64,000 nucleotides of DNA from contig NZ_JAQPPK010000003.1 in NCBI RefSeq assembly GCF_029952445.1, forward strand, positions 124,001 to 188,000. Direction: 5' to 3'. A program made the position numbers and the translations under genes. The stretch comes from Paenarthrobacter nitroguajacolicus (GTDB taxonomy: Bacteria > Actinomycetota > Actinomycetes > Actinomycetales > Micrococcaceae). This document shows, piece after piece, positions 45,423-54,896 of the stretch. Below the pieces are notes generated by a model. The model saw only the letters and a program-made list of their open reading frames with translations, did not search any database and was not told the DNA's origin. The first letter of the stretch is position 1. Each line of letters starts with the position of its first letter.

Positions 45423-46379
45423 CTAGTGCTGGTTGGCCAGGGCCTGAAGCAGGTTGTCCACGGCAGCCCAGGTGGCCCGGTCAACGCTTTCCCCAGTGTA
45501 TCCACCGATGTGCGGGGTCGCGATGACATTCGGATGCCCCACCAAGGATGTGCGGCCGGGAGGCTCGGTTTCGAAAACATCGGTGGCGAGGAACGCCACG
45601 GCCCCCGATTCCAGGGCGGCCAGAACTGAATCATCATCCACCAGGGAAGCCCGGGCTGTGTTGATGATCCCTGCTCCGCGTTTAAGCAAGCCGATAGTGG
45701 CCTGCCCTATCACCGGCTCCTCCGACGGGGGCATATGGAGGGAAACCACATCCGAGGACCGCAGGACTTCGTTCAGCGAACCCCAAGCGAAGTCCTCCGA
45801 GGGTCGGAAGGTCTCCAACGGGTAGGCGTCGAAAGCCACCACTTTCATCCCAAGCCCCAGCGCCATCATTGCCACGCGCCGTCCGATCTGGCCGCAACCG
45901 AGCAAACCGAGCGTTTGCCCGGACACTTCCCGCCCAGGGCGTCGGGCCCATTGCCCGGCCTTGAGTTGACTGTCATGCCACGGGATGCCCCGCACTGCGG
46001 ACAACATGAGGGCAATGGTCAGCTCTGCGACGCCTTGAGAGTTCGCCCCGGGCGCAGTCAGCACGCTGATGCCTTGCCGCGTGGCGGCGTCAACGTCTAT
46101 GGAATCAACGCCCACGCCGTTACGGGAAATTGCCTTGAGTTCCGGAAATTCGGACAGGAACTGCCCGCTCAGGCGCTCCGTACCGGCGATGTAGCCTACG
46201 CAGCCCCGCAGGGCGCTGCGTAGCTGCTGTTCGTTGGGTACGGCACCCGGGGCGGGATAGACGACGTCGAACCCCGCCTTTTCGAGCTGGCGCAGGGCGG
46301 GGTGCCCCCCAACCGAAATGGAACGGGGGGTTACCGCGATCCGGCGGGCACCGCCGTCGTGCGTTATGTTCGGCGACAT
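45423..46379 (-). CDS. D-2-hydroxyacid dehydrogenase (phosphoglycerate dehydrogenase-like)
   Basis: A 318-residue NAD-dependent dehydrogenase of D-2-hydroxyacids. The Rossmann motif is LGLLGCGQIGRRVAMMALGLGMKVVAFDAYP (about residues 144-174), INTARASLVDDDSVLAALESG holds the catalytic arginine, DVFETEPP the glutamate and TPHIGGYTGESV the catalytic histidine. No ACT domain, so it is not a typical SerA. It begins five bases after the cupin isomerase gene. In the operon it may reduce or oxidise a 2-keto acid or aldonic acid of the pathway. Confidence 0.87.
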   Translation of the reverse strand: MSPNITHDGGARRIAVTPRSISVGGHPALRQLEKAGFDVVYPAPGAVPNEQQLRSALRGCVGYIAGTERLSGQFLSEFPELKAISRNGVGVDSIDVDAATRQGISVLTAPGANSQGVAELTIALMLSAVRGIPWHDSQLKAGQWARRPGREVSGQTLGLLGCGQIGRRVAMMALGLGMKVVAFDAYPLETFRPSEDFAWGSLNEVLRSSDVVSLHMPPSEEPVIGQATIGLLKRGAGIINTARASLVDDDSVLAALESGAVAFLATDVFETEPPGRTSLVGHPNVIATPHIGGYTGESVDRATWAAVDNLLQALANQH

Positions 46380-46384
46380 AACAC

Positions 46385-46993
46385 TCAGGCCTGCCAGCGC
46401 GGGTTGTCGATGAACTCAGGCTTGCCGTCCCGCTCGACGCACAACTTGCGGAAGCCCTTGGTCTCGATGGTCCCGTAGTCGTGGCCTGCGTGGCCCGGGA
46501 AGGCGAAGAAGGTCACCAGCGGCTCCGTGGCCGAGACGTTGATGCTCCGGTGGGCGTAGCGGCGCGGAACGTAGACTGCCTGTCCTGGCGTGAATTCCGC
46601 GGCCTGCCAGTCGCCCTCGGGGTTCTCCATCAGCATGTAGCCATGGCCGCTCAGGCAGTAGTAGATCTCCGCGGTGTCCAAAACCTCGTGGAAGTGGCCC
46701 TTGGTCATGTAGTACTCATCACCCACCTTGCCCGGGTAGGTGATGCTGGTTCCGTACGCCACGTCACCGGACGTGGACGGGACGCCCATGTCGAAGAATT
46801 CATAGACCAGGACGTCGTCCTCGGCCACCTGTGCGGCAGCGGCGGCTTGGTCCGCATACATGTCCGCCATGGCTGAGAGCCGGCGCTGCAGCGGTGGCTT
46901 CGTGGTGGACAGCCCGGTCTTGACGTCGAAGTCTGTCAATACTGCCTGGACGGTCGTCTCAGCTGCAGTTGTCTTGGCTGCGGTGGTGCTCAT
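46385..46993 (-). CDS. cupin-type phosphoglucose isomerase
   Basis: A 202-residue cupin of the archaeal-type glucose-6-phosphate isomerase family, which uses a metal. The ligands stand as in the Pyrococcus enzyme: H100 and H102 (KGHFHEVLD), E109, and H148 (RYAHRSINV). G6P-to-F6P isomerisation is the known reaction, but related cupins act on other sugars or sugar phosphates. ATG 46993 overlaps the stop of the AroE-like gene (ATGA), with AAGGAG upstream. An extra N-terminal stretch of ~30 residues (TTAAKTTAAETT) is low-complexity. Confidence 0.85.
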   Translation of the reverse strand: MSTTAAKTTAAETTVQAVLTDFDVKTGLSTTKPPLQRRLSAMADMYADQAAAAAQVAEDDVLVYEFFDMGVPSTSGDVAYGTSITYPGKVGDEYYMTKGHFHEVLDTAEIYYCLSGHGYMLMENPEGDWQAAEFTPGQAVYVPRRYAHRSINVSATEPLVTFFAFPGHAGHDYGTIETKGFRKLCVERDGKPEFIDNPRWQA

Positions 46994-47949
46994 GAGGAAA
47001 TCTCCTTCTTGGAAACGTTCAGTGCGATGTCGGACAAGCGGTCGAAGACCGGTCCGCGGGTTGGAATGTCGATGGCGAAGACGTCGGCGATCACGCGCGT
47101 CCACCCGTGGAGGAAGTAGACCCAGCCGTCTTCTACCCGGAGGTTCAGGCTGGGTTGTTGGGCCTTGGCCTGGTCCAGGAACACAAGCTCGCCCCGGTAG
47201 TTGAAGTCCCAGGCAACGGCGTCCTGCGGGAAGACCACTTTGTCCGTGAGCGGTGAGCCCGGCCGGTCTTTCCCCAGGCCAGTGGCGTTGATGATCACTG
47301 AGCCGGGTGGAGCGGCGGAAACCACGGTGTCGTTCTCCGAAGCGTCTGCAACCTGGACGTAGCTGATGGGCAGGTTGCTGCCGAGCTTGGCATGCATGGC
47401 CCGCATTTCCTCCAATCGGCTGGCCCGGCGGTTGGTAACCGTGACCCTGGCCGGTACCGGGAATCCTGCGCTTGCGCGTTTGTGCAGGTAGTACGTCAGG
47501 GCCAGGGATGAACCACCGGCCCCTAGCAACACCAGCTCGGCGCCGCTGTCCTGCCAGTAGTCATCAGGAACAATCGCTTCCAGGGACAGCCCGCTGGTGA
47601 CGGCGTCCATGGCGTTGCCCAACAGCTTCCCGTCCTTCTTGGAGATGCTGCTGATCTCGTGCAGCACCTGTGCATCCTCACCGAAGCCGTCGAAGTGATC
47701 CTTTGCTGCACTGACGATGTCCAGCTTGTGGGTGGTGACCAGCGCGCCGAGCGACAGGAGATCAGTTTTGAGGAAACGGACAACGTCCTGGTAGTCGGGC
47801 GCCGGTGCACCCGGAGGGAGGTCGATTCCCTTCAGGACTGCGGACAGGCCCAGTTCCTCGGCCCATGCCGGGAAGACGCGCATGATGGATGATTGCTTGG
47901 TGGTGACCCCCACGAAGTACATGGTGGGTTCAGTGGCGGGCAACAACAT
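46990..47949 (-). CDS. AroE (shikimate dehydrogenase)-like NAD(P) dehydrogenase
   Basis: A 319-residue member of the shikimate/quinate dehydrogenase superfamily. The catalytic pair appears as K75 (VTTHKLDIVSAAKDHFD) and D115 (LLGNAMDAVTSGLSLE). The NAD(P) fold is ELVLLGAGGSSLALTYYLHKRA with VTNRRASRLEEM after it. The N-terminal shikimate carboxylate-binding SxS motif is replaced by VTTKQSS, so the substrate may differ from shikimate. In a sugar operon it may act on a cyclitol or sugar acid. Overlaps the cupin gene start by four bases; GGAGAG precedes ATG 47949. Confidence 0.82.
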   Translation of the reverse strand: MLLPATEPTMYFVGVTTKQSSIMRVFPAWAEELGLSAVLKGIDLPPGAPAPDYQDVVRFLKTDLLSLGALVTTHKLDIVSAAKDHFDGFGEDAQVLHEISSISKKDGKLLGNAMDAVTSGLSLEAIVPDDYWQDSGAELVLLGAGGSSLALTYYLHKRASAGFPVPARVTVTNRRASRLEEMRAMHAKLGSNLPISYVQVADASENDTVVSAAPPGSVIINATGLGKDRPGSPLTDKVVFPQDAVAWDFNYRGELVFLDQAKAQQPSLNLRVEDGWVYFLHGWTRVIADVFAIDIPTRGPVFDRLSDIALNVSKKEISS

Positions 47950-47984
47950 AGTGGTGCTCTCCTCGATGTGCAGTGGTCAATGGT

Positions 47985-49484
47985 CTAGTGCTCTTCCCAG
48001 TCGGAGGCACGGGCTACGGCGCGCTGCCAGCCGGAGTACAACTTCTGCCGCTTCTCCTCCGCCATGTCCGGAACGAATTCCCGGTCCAGCGCAAAGGTCT
48101 CGCGGAGTTGGTCCTGGCTGTGCCATATTCCGCACGCCAGCCCGGCCAGGAGGGCGGCGCCCCGCGCGGTGGATTCCACCTGCCGGGGCCGGAGCACACG
48201 GACGTTGAGCATGTCCGCCTGGAACTGCATCAGGAAGTTGTTGCGGACGGCCCCTCCGTCCACCCGGATCTCGGAGACCGGGATGCCTGCATCCGTCTCC
48301 ATGCAGTTGATGACGTCCTTGATCTGGAACGCGATGGACTCCAACGTTGCCCGGATGATGTGGTTCCGGCTGGATCCCCGCGTGAGGCCCAGGATCGCGC
48401 CGCGGGCATAAGGATCCCAATACGGCGCGGCCATTCCCGTGAATGCCGGCACAACGTAGACCCCGCCGGAGTCCTCCACGCGCATGGCGGCATACTCGCT
48501 GTCCGCCGAGTCATAGATGACGCGCAGCTCATCACGCAACCACTGGATGGAGGCAGCAGCCACAAAGATCAGGCCTTCCAGGGCGTACTCAACCTTCCCG
48601 TTCAAACCCCAGGCGATGGTGGTGAGCATCCCGTTGGTTGAGCTCACGGGCGCGTCCCCGGTGTGCATCACCAGGCTGGCTCCAGTTCCGTAGGTGGCTT
48701 TGACCATGCCACGGTCAAAGCAGGCCTGGCCGAACAGGGCTGCCTGCTGGTCACCCACGGCCGAAGCCACGGGAATGCGGGCCCCCGCGAAGATCGCATC
48801 ACAGGTGTGGCCATAGACTTCGCTGCTGGGCCGGACCTGGGGGAGCAGCATCCGCGGAACCCCCACTTCGTCCAACAGTTTGTCGTCCCAGTCCAGGGTG
48901 TTGATGTTGAAGAGCATGGTCCGTGCGGCGTTGGAGTAGTCCGTCACGTGGGCCTTGCCTCCAGTGAGGTTCCAGATCAGCCAGCTGTCCACGGTGCCGA
49001 AGCACAGTTCTCCGGCCTCGGCGCGCGCCCGGGCGCCGGGAACGTTGTCCAGGATCCAGGCGATCTTGGTTCCGGAGAAGTAGGCGTCCACCACCAGGCC
49101 GGTGGTGGTGCGGACGTACTCTTCAAAGCCTTTTTCCTTCAGCTCATCGCACAACCCCGCCGTCCGCCGGTCCTGCCACACGATGGCGTTCATGATGGGC
49201 TTGCCGGTGCTCCGGTCCCAGATCACGGTGGTTTCGCGTTGGTTGGTGACACCGATCGCGCCGATGTCCCGCGGATCGATGCCCGCTGCCTCCGTGGCCC
49301 GCCGGGCTACAGCCAATTGGGTGTTCCAGATCTCGATGGGATCGTGCTCCACCCAACCGGGCTTGGGATAGATCTGGGTGAACTCCTGGCTGGCTTCACC
49401 CACGATTTCAAGGTCCTGGCTGTAAAGGATTGACCTGATTCCGGTGGTGCCGGAGTCCAGTGCCATGATGTACTTCGTCGTCAT
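47985..49484 (-). CDS. FGGY carbohydrate kinase, glycerol-kinase-like
   Basis: A 499-residue ATP-dependent sugar or polyol kinase. Phosphate motifs and the FGGY signatures are present: [17 protein letters not shown] at the N-terminus, [62 protein letters not shown], and the C-terminal [17 protein letters not shown]. It follows GlpK closely, but the usual QGTTSSRA start is SGTTGIRS. Given the context, a sugar alcohol, rather than glycerol, may be the substrate. 35 bases upstream of the AroE-like gene in the operon. Confidence 0.88.
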   Translation of the reverse strand: MTTKYIMALDSGTTGIRSILYSQDLEIVGEASQEFTQIYPKPGWVEHDPIEIWNTQLAVARRATEAAGIDPRDIGAIGVTNQRETTVIWDRSTGKPIMNAIVWQDRRTAGLCDELKEKGFEEYVRTTTGLVVDAYFSGTKIAWILDNVPGARARAEAGELCFGTVDSWLIWNLTGGKAHVTDYSNAARTMLFNINTLDWDDKLLDEVGVPRMLLPQVRPSSEVYGHTCDAIFAGARIPVASAVGDQQAALFGQACFDRGMVKATYGTGASLVMHTGDAPVSSTNGMLTTIAWGLNGKVEYALEGLIFVAAASIQWLRDELRVIYDSADSEYAAMRVEDSGGVYVVPAFTGMAAPYWDPYARGAILGLTRGSSRNHIIRATLESIAFQIKDVINCMETDAGIPVSEIRVDGGAVRNNFLMQFQADMLNVRVLRPRQVESTARGAALLAGLACGIWHSQDQLRETFALDREFVPDMAEEKRQKLYSGWQRAVARASDWEEH

Positions 49485-49527
49485 CAGATGTCCGTTTCTG
49501 CGTGCGCGGTAACCGTGGGCCCGCGCT

Positions 49528-50577
49528 TCACTTCGAGTCGAAAAGGATCATGGCTTTCATGCCCGCGCCCGATCCTGCGTAGTCCATGGCCTTCTCGATG
49601 TCATCCAGTGTGAAGGTCTCCGTGACCAGTGGCGAGAGGTTCAACCGGCCTTGTCCGACGAGCCGCAGCGAGGCGGCGTAATCGGAGTTGCTGGAGCCGG
49701 TGGTTCCCGTCATAGTGAGGCCTTGGTAGTGGACGCGGTTGGTATCCACGGGAACCCGCTGGGCCTTGCCGAGGCCGGCGAAGAAGTTCACCCGCCCGTG
49801 CATGGCCAGCAGGTCCACCGCTTCGGCTTGGACTTCCGGCTTGGAAACGCACGTCAGTGCAACGTCCACGCCCCTGCCGGACGTTTCTTCCGCCACCACG
49901 GACGCCAGCTCGCGCTCGCCCAGGTTGACCAGGACGTCGGCCCCAACGGAGCCTGCGAAGTCGAGCCGTGCCTGGCGGTTGTTGGAGACGATGACCTTGG
50001 CGGCGCCGTAGAGCTTGGACAGCATCACGTGGCAAGCCCCGATCGGCCCGGCTCCCATGACCAGCACGGTTGTTTCGGGACCGATGCCCAGCTTGCTGAT
50101 GGCGTTGTAGCAGCAGGACAGCGGTTCCACCAGGGCTGCCTCGGCATAGTCCACGGTGTCCGGAAGATGGAAGACGTTGCCGCGTTCAATGGCGAAGCGC
50201 GGAATCAGGACGTATTCCTGGAAACCACCGTCCATGGTGATGCCGAAAGCCTCGTAGGACGGGCACATGTTGTTGAGTCCCACCAGGCAGCTCGCGCAGC
50301 GTCCGCAACCTACGTTGGGGGTGACACTGACCCTGTCGCCTACGGCATAACCGGAAACTTCATCGCCGGCCGAGACGATGTCGCCGGCAAACTCGTGGCC
50401 AAGGACCCTCGGCGTTCCTTCCGGAAGCTTGAAGTGGCCGTTGGCGGCGATGCGGCGGTCCGTACCGCAAATGGATGCCGCGCGGACCTTGATGACGATG
50501 TCACCGGGTCCGGCCACCGGACGGTCAACCTCGTCCACGGTGATGATGCCGGCGGAGTGGAGCCTTGCAGCCTTCAC
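49528..50577 (-). CDS. zinc-dependent medium-chain dehydrogenase (sorbitol DH-like)
   Basis: A 349-residue MDR with catalytic zinc ligands C37 and H61-E62 (GHEFAGD) and a complete structural zinc lobe (C91, C94, C97, C105). NAD-binding motif [25 protein letters not shown]. Similar in outline to sorbitol/xylitol or threonine dehydrogenases, so a polyol or its phosphate is a likely substrate. GTG 50577 overlaps the stop of the other MDR (GTGA), with GGAGGAGG upstream. The two MDRs are not close copies. Confidence 0.9.
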   Translation of the reverse strand: MKAARLHSAGIITVDEVDRPVAGPGDIVIKVRAASICGTDRRIAANGHFKLPEGTPRVLGHEFAGDIVSAGDEVSGYAVGDRVSVTPNVGCGRCASCLVGLNNMCPSYEAFGITMDGGFQEYVLIPRFAIERGNVFHLPDTVDYAEAALVEPLSCCYNAISKLGIGPETTVLVMGAGPIGACHVMLSKLYGAAKVIVSNNRQARLDFAGSVGADVLVNLGERELASVVAEETSGRGVDVALTCVSKPEVQAEAVDLLAMHGRVNFFAGLGKAQRVPVDTNRVHYQGLTMTGTTGSSNSDYAASLRLVGQGRLNLSPLVTETFTLDDIEKAMDYAGSGAGMKAMILFDSK

Positions 50578-51641
50578 TGTGACCGCACCTCCTCCTGCGC
50601 TTCTTCGGAGACCGCGAACAGCACCTTGTTGTACCAGATGGAGCGGTCGGTGAGCTGCCGGAAAAGGCCCGGGGCCTCTTTCAAGGGACGGACGTGGCTG
50701 ATGAGCTCCTCCACTTTCAGGTCCTTGCCCAGATGCGCGATGACCATGTCCCACTCACTGTGACCCTTGGGGGTCACTTTGGCGTTCCACGTCCCGTAGA
50801 GGCGCAGTTCCCGGCGCAGCAGGGAGGATACCTCCGCCTTGGCCAAGTGGAGGTCCCTGCTCAGGTCACCGAGCAGCACTACCTGCCCCTGGACGGAAGC
50901 GGCGTCGATTGCTTGGACCAGTGCCTTCGGGTTCCCGGTGGCTTCCACGGTGATCTGCGGTCCCCAGCCGTCGGTGGCAGCCCGTCCGAGGTCGGCGGTG
51001 TCGCCGGTCCTCGCATCGAGGACCTCGAATCCCAGCCCGGACATGATCTCCAGTTTCCGGTCATCGATATCGGCTACAAGCACCCGTGAGCATCCCAGAA
51101 TCCTGAGCCACTGGGCCGCCAAGGCACCAATGGGACCTGCTCCGATCACCAAGGCCGTGGCGTGGGTGGGGATGTCCAGTTTGAGCATGGCGTGCAGGGC
51201 TACGCCTGCCGGTTCCACCATGGCGGCGTGCGTCAAGGGAGTATTTTCCGGGACACGGAAGATGCTCTTGGCCGGTACCCACATCCGTTCGGACATGGCA
51301 CCGTGGCGACGGGAACCGAAGTAGTCGTACCCCTTCCCCAAAGCGTGCTCACCGATTTCGGACATCGGGTCCCCGTGCTGGTGCAGCAGGGGAAAGACTG
51401 CAGCGCGGTCACCGGGCCTGAGCCCGGAGTCCGCCGGCGCCTCTTCCACGATCGCGGAGAACTCGTGGCCGAGGACCAGCGGATAGTGGTACGCCTTGCC
51501 GTGGCCGTAGCGGAGCACGTCGGAACCACAAACCCCGACGGCGCCGACGCGCACCAGGACGGGGTCCTCGCCTACAGGCTCGGGCTCAGGGATGTCCTGG
51601 TACTCCAGGTCATTGAGTCCATTGAGAATGGCAGCCTTCAT
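50574..51641 (-). CDS. GatD-like dehydrogenase lacking the structural zinc site
   Basis: A 355-residue MDR. Catalytic zinc ligands C38 and H59-E60 are kept, and the NAD motif VIGAGPIGALAAQWLRILGCSRVLVADIDD is intact. The segment where the four structural cysteines should lie (residues 61-111) has none; it reads PLLHQHGDPMSEIGEHALGKGYDYFGSRRHG. GatD (galactitol-1-phosphate 5-dehydrogenase) keeps cysteines there but shares the FGSRR motif, so a sugar-alcohol phosphate is a plausible substrate. Six bases after the SDR gene. Confidence 0.88.
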   Translation of the reverse strand: MKAAILNGLNDLEYQDIPEPEPVGEDPVLVRVGAVGVCGSDVLRYGHGKAYHYPLVLGHEFSAIVEEAPADSGLRPGDRAAVFPLLHQHGDPMSEIGEHALGKGYDYFGSRRHGAMSERMWVPAKSIFRVPENTPLTHAAMVEPAGVALHAMLKLDIPTHATALVIGAGPIGALAAQWLRILGCSRVLVADIDDRKLEIMSGLGFEVLDARTGDTADLGRAATDGWGPQITVEATGNPKALVQAIDAASVQGQVVLLGDLSRDLHLAKAEVSSLLRRELRLYGTWNAKVTPKGHSEWDMVIAHLGKDLKVEELISHVRPLKEAPGLFRQLTDRSIWYNKVLFAVSEEAQEEVRSQ

Positions 51642-51647
51642 GACAGG

Positions 51648-52487
51648 CTAGACCTCCATGCCGTAGCGGTGTGCCTTGTGGGTGGGGTACAGGGCGATCT
51701 GCGGAATGGTGACGTCCGGTGTCCGGGTTGCCACGTAAAGGGTGATCTCGGCGACGTTGTCCACCTCGATGCAGCTGGCGTGGATGCCTTCCTCGATTTC
51801 CTTCTTGTCCAGCCAGCCGTCGATGTAGGCGGGAACATCGCCGTCGTAAAGGCCCTTGTCGATGATTTCGGTCATGGGGGTCTTCACATGGGACGGGTTG
51901 ATGACCGTGACGCCGATCTTCTTGTCCTTGCCTTCCAGCAGGATGTTCTTGCTGAAGCCCATGAGGCCGTGCTTGGACGCACGGTAGGGGCTGTGGCCCG
52001 GACCGGAGGCGACGCGGGCCGACGAGGAACCCATGTTGATGATGCGTCCACCGTTCTCCTGCTTCTCCATGATGCGGAAGGCTTCGCGGCACATCAGGAA
52101 CACGGCGGTCAGGTTCGGGTTCAGGGTCTTGTTCCACTCGTCCAGGCTGACGTCCGTGACGGGTGGGGCGAGGGAGTCGCGGCCGGCGCTGTTCACCAGG
52201 AGGTCCACGCTGCCCCAGTTGGTCTTGGCCCAGGCGAAGAGGTCGATCACGGACTGCTCGTCGGTGACGTCGGCCAGGATGGAGTGGACTTCGCCGCGGC
52301 CGTAGCCGCGGATGCTGGCGGTGACCTTGTCCAAGCGTTCCTCGTCGATGTCCACCAACAGGACCTTGCTCTCGTTGGCAGCGAAGATGCGGGCCACGGC
52401 CTCGCCGATGCCGGATGCCGCGCCGCTGACGATTGCGACCTTGCCGCTCAGCGCCACGCCGTTCTGGGGGACGTATGTTTCACTCAT
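51648..52487 (-). CDS. short-chain dehydrogenase/reductase
   Basis: A 279-residue SDR. Cofactor motif SGAASGIGEA near residue 25, NSAG at ~99, and catalytic residues GSSSARVASGPGHSPYRASKHG with YxxxK. The N-terminus (SETYVPQNGVALSGKVAIV) and a C-terminal extension (PQIALYPTHKAHRYGMEV) resemble sugar-alcohol or 3-keto-sugar oxidising SDRs. The usual ENP-like start is followed here by an extra loop (KGLYDGDVPAYIDGWLDKKEIEEG). 45 bases after the aldolase gene, six before the GatD-like gene. The substrate is unknown. Confidence 0.88.
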   Translation of the reverse strand: MSETYVPQNGVALSGKVAIVSGAASGIGEAVARIFAANESKVLLVDIDEERLDKVTASIRGYGRGEVHSILADVTDEQSVIDLFAWAKTNWGSVDLLVNSAGRDSLAPPVTDVSLDEWNKTLNPNLTAVFLMCREAFRIMEKQENGGRIINMGSSSARVASGPGHSPYRASKHGLMGFSKNILLEGKDKKIGVTVINPSHVKTPMTEIIDKGLYDGDVPAYIDGWLDKKEIEEGIHASCIEVDNVAEITLYVATRTPDVTIPQIALYPTHKAHRYGMEV

Positions 52488-52532
52488 TGTGGTTCTCCTT
52501 GTAATAGGTGGTTTTGATGGGATCGGTGGCCG

Positions 52533-53174
52533 TCAGGAGGACGCCACTGAAGGGGAGGCCAGGCGCACGGCCTGGCTGGCTTTGCTGCGGATGTCGTCCC
52601 AGCGCCGGCCGGCGATGTCGGCCTTCGTGGCGATCCAGGAACCGCCGCAAGCGGCCACGTTGGGCGCGTCCAGCCAGGCCTCCACTGTCGAGGCGGTGAT
52701 GCCACCCGTGGGCATGAACGTGACATCCGGGTAGGGTGCGGCGAAGGCCTTCACCAGCGGCAGTCCGCCCACTGCCTCAGCCGGGAAGAGCTTGAGCAAA
52801 CGGAGGCCAAGGGCACGGGCTGCTTCGATTTCCGTGGGTGAGGTGACACCGGGAATGATCGGGACTCCGGCGCGGTTGGAGCGCCCGACCACAGCGGGAT
52901 TCAGCCCCGGTGAGACCAGGAAGTGGGCGCCGGCGTCGACGGCTGCGTCCACATCCGCCTCGGAAAGGACCGTGCCGGCACCTACCAGCAATCCGGGTAC
53001 CTCACGTACCATGCGTGCGATGGCCTCGGCCGCGGCCGGTGTCCTGAAGGTCACTTCAGCTACCGGCAGCCCGGCCTCCACCAGCGTGTGCCCCAAGGGG
53101 ACAGCATCGTCGGCGTCGGCGATTTCGATGACGGGCACGATCCGAAGTCCACGGAGCGATTTTTCGAGGTCCAT
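52533..53174 (-). CDS. eda: KDPG/KHG-type aldolase
   Basis: Class I aldolase that cleaves 2-keto-3-deoxy-6-phosphogluconate or a related keto-deoxy sugar acid to pyruvate and an aldehyde. 213 residues. E40 and R44 (EVTFRT) and the Schiff-base K128 (LLKLFPAE) match the E. coli enzyme; GAGTVL is the phosphate-loop region. The operon has no phosphogluconate dehydratase (Edd), so the donor must come from elsewhere or from a different substrate. ATG 53174 lies one base after the stop of the MBL gene. Confidence 0.9.
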   Translation of the reverse strand: MDLEKSLRGLRIVPVIEIADADDAVPLGHTLVEAGLPVAEVTFRTPAAAEAIARMVREVPGLLVGAGTVLSEADVDAAVDAGAHFLVSPGLNPAVVGRSNRAGVPIIPGVTSPTEIEAARALGLRLLKLFPAEAVGGLPLVKAFAAPYPDVTFMPTGGITASTVEAWLDAPNVAACGGSWIATKADIAGRRWDDIRSKASQAVRLASPSVASS

Positions 53175-53175
53175 G

Positions 53176-54072
53176 TCAGCGTCCTTCCAGTTGTGCGGCG
53201 TGGTGGGCGGGCTCAATGACGTGGCATTGGCCCACGTCGGGAAGGGCCCACTGCAGGTCACCGGCCACCTCACCAAGTTCGCGGGCGGCTTCCTCGCGGG
53301 GCACCGTGTTGAAGTCGAACAAGCCGAAGTGGTGGCCAACGACGACGGGAATCGCCGCCTGCTTGCAGAGGGCCGCCGCTTCGTGAACTGTGAAGTTGCC
53401 GGGAACGCCGTTCCGCAGCCTGTGCGTGTCGCGTCCATTGATGGGCAGCAGGGCAAGGTCCACGGCGTGGCTACGGAGTAGTTCCGCTTGACCCTCATAA
53501 GGGACGCAGTCGCCGGAGTGGTAGATCCGCACGCCGGCGATGTCCAGGATGTAGCCGAGGAAGACCGAATCGCCGTTGGCGTCGTATTCGAGCTCTTCAT
53601 GGGCCGCCGGTACGGCCGTGACGGTCACGCCGCCGCCGAGGTCCGCTACGTCCCCGTCGGTGACAGCAAGCAGCCGGTCCTGTGGAATGTGCCGTGCCAA
53701 GGCAACGTCGCGCCGTGCCCTGGGTGCCACGAACACGGGGGAGTTGCGCTCCAGCAGGCCGGCGACCGTGTCCGGGTCCAAATGGTCCGTGTGGGCATGG
53801 CTGTGCAGCACGGCTTCCACGCCGCGTACTTCCGCCGGGTCCACGGGCACCGGCTGGAGCCGCGTGTGCGGGAACAGGGTTCCGGCGTACTTCTTCGCAA
53901 GGCTGTCCGAAAGGTACGGGTCCAGCAGTATCCGCCGTCCGGCATATTCAAAGGCGAAGCCCGCCTGGCCAAGCCACCAGAAGCGGAGGCGTCCGTCGTC
54001 GTCGGCTGCTTGGGTGAGGTACCCGACGTCGGGCCCGTCACTTTCGGCGCGAACAGTGAAGTAAACGTTCAT
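53176..54072 (-). CDS. MBL-fold hydrolase, UlaG-like (lactonase-type)
   Basis: A 298-residue metallo-beta-lactamase-fold protein with the zinc/manganese motif LHSHAHTDHLD and further ligands in VPAAHEELEY, YHSGD and VVGHHFGLFDF. UlaG acts on L-ascorbate-6-phosphate as a lactonase; homologues hydrolyse other sugar lactone phosphates or are phosphodiesterases. It sits between the ABC ATPase gene and the aldolase, overlapping the ATPase stop by four bases, so lactone hydrolysis before the aldolase step is plausible. Confidence 0.88.
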   Translation of the reverse strand: MNVYFTVRAESDGPDVGYLTQAADDDGRLRFWWLGQAGFAFEYAGRRILLDPYLSDSLAKKYAGTLFPHTRLQPVPVDPAEVRGVEAVLHSHAHTDHLDPDTVAGLLERNSPVFVAPRARRDVALARHIPQDRLLAVTDGDVADLGGGVTVTAVPAAHEELEYDANGDSVFLGYILDIAGVRIYHSGDCVPYEGQAELLRSHAVDLALLPINGRDTHRLRNGVPGNFTVHEAAALCKQAAIPVVVGHHFGLFDFNTVPREEAARELGEVAGDLQWALPDVGQCHVIEPAHHAAQLEGR

Positions 54073-54896
54073 CGGACGGCCAGCCGGGCTGGGAGTGCTT
54101 CGGGATCGTGCCCTGCGGGCGGTGTTTGCGCACCGGTCATCAGCGACACGGCATCGTTCATGGTGATGTCCGTTTTCTGGACGCAGGCGATGCGGCGGCC
54201 GAGGCGCTGGACATGGATCCTGTCTGCTACTTCGAAGACGTGGGGCATGTCATGGCTGATGAGGATGACAGGGATGCCCCGGTCGCGGATGCCCGCGATC
54301 AGGTCCAGGACCTTGCCTGATTCCTTGACGCCCAAGGCGGCTGTGGGCTCGTCCATGATGATCACGCGGCTGCCGAACGCTGCCGCGCGGGCAACGGCTA
54401 CTCCTTGGCGTTGGCCTCCGGAAAGCGTCTCGACCGCTTGGCCGATGTTCTGGATGGTCAGCAGCCCCAGGTCGCCCATGATCCGGGCGGTTTCACTGCG
54501 CATTTTCTTGTGGTCCAGCAACCGCAGTCCCCATCCCAGCGGGCCGGGCTTCCGGATTTCGCGGCCCAGGAAGAGGTTCGCGGCGATGTCACGTGCCGGT
54601 GCCAGGGCGAGGTGTTGATAGACCGTTTCGATGCCTGCGCTGCGGGCGTCCAAGGGCGAACGGAACTTCTGCGTGGCGCCATCAACCTGGATTTCGCCTT
54701 CGTCCGGGATCAGCGCACCGGAGAGCGCCTTGATGAGGGAGGATTTACCGGCACCGTTATCGCCGATCACTGCCAGGACTTCGCCGGGGTAAAGGGTCAG
54801 ATCTGCGCCTGCCAGGGCGGTAACGTGGCCGTACCGCTTCACGAGGTTCCGTGCCTGGAGGATGGGCTGCGTGGTGAGGGTTGGGTTCGAAGTCAT
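54069..54896 (-). CDS. sugar ABC transporter ATP-binding protein
   Basis: A 275-residue ABC ATPase, the single-domain type that pairs with ribose-like permeases. Walker A is GDNGAGKSS, Q-loop HLALAP, signature LSGGQRQG, Walker B VIIMDEPTAAL and switch H in ISHDM. ATG 54896 overlaps the permease stop (ATGA). The N-terminal linker is short. Single-domain RbsA-like ATPases occur in xylose/arabinose/sugar-acid systems. With the permease and binding protein it makes a complete importer. Confidence 0.92.
   Translation of the reverse strand: MTSNPTLTTQPILQARNLVKRYGHVTALAGADLTLYPGEVLAVIGDNGAGKSSLIKALSGALIPDEGEIQVDGATQKFRSPLDARSAGIETVYQHLALAPARDIAANLFLGREIRKPGPLGWGLRLLDHKKMRSETARIMGDLGLLTIQNIGQAVETLSGGQRQGVAVARAAAFGSRVIIMDEPTAALGVKESGKVLDLIAGIRDRGIPVILISHDMPHVFEVADRIHVQRLGRRIACVQKTDITMNDAVSLMTGAQTPPAGHDPEALPARLAVR

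Noticed and set aside
52533..53600. 355-codon version of the aldolase
   Set aside because: The upstream 142 codons overlap the MBL gene in another frame and have no aldolase similarity; ATG 53174 gives the normal 213 residues.
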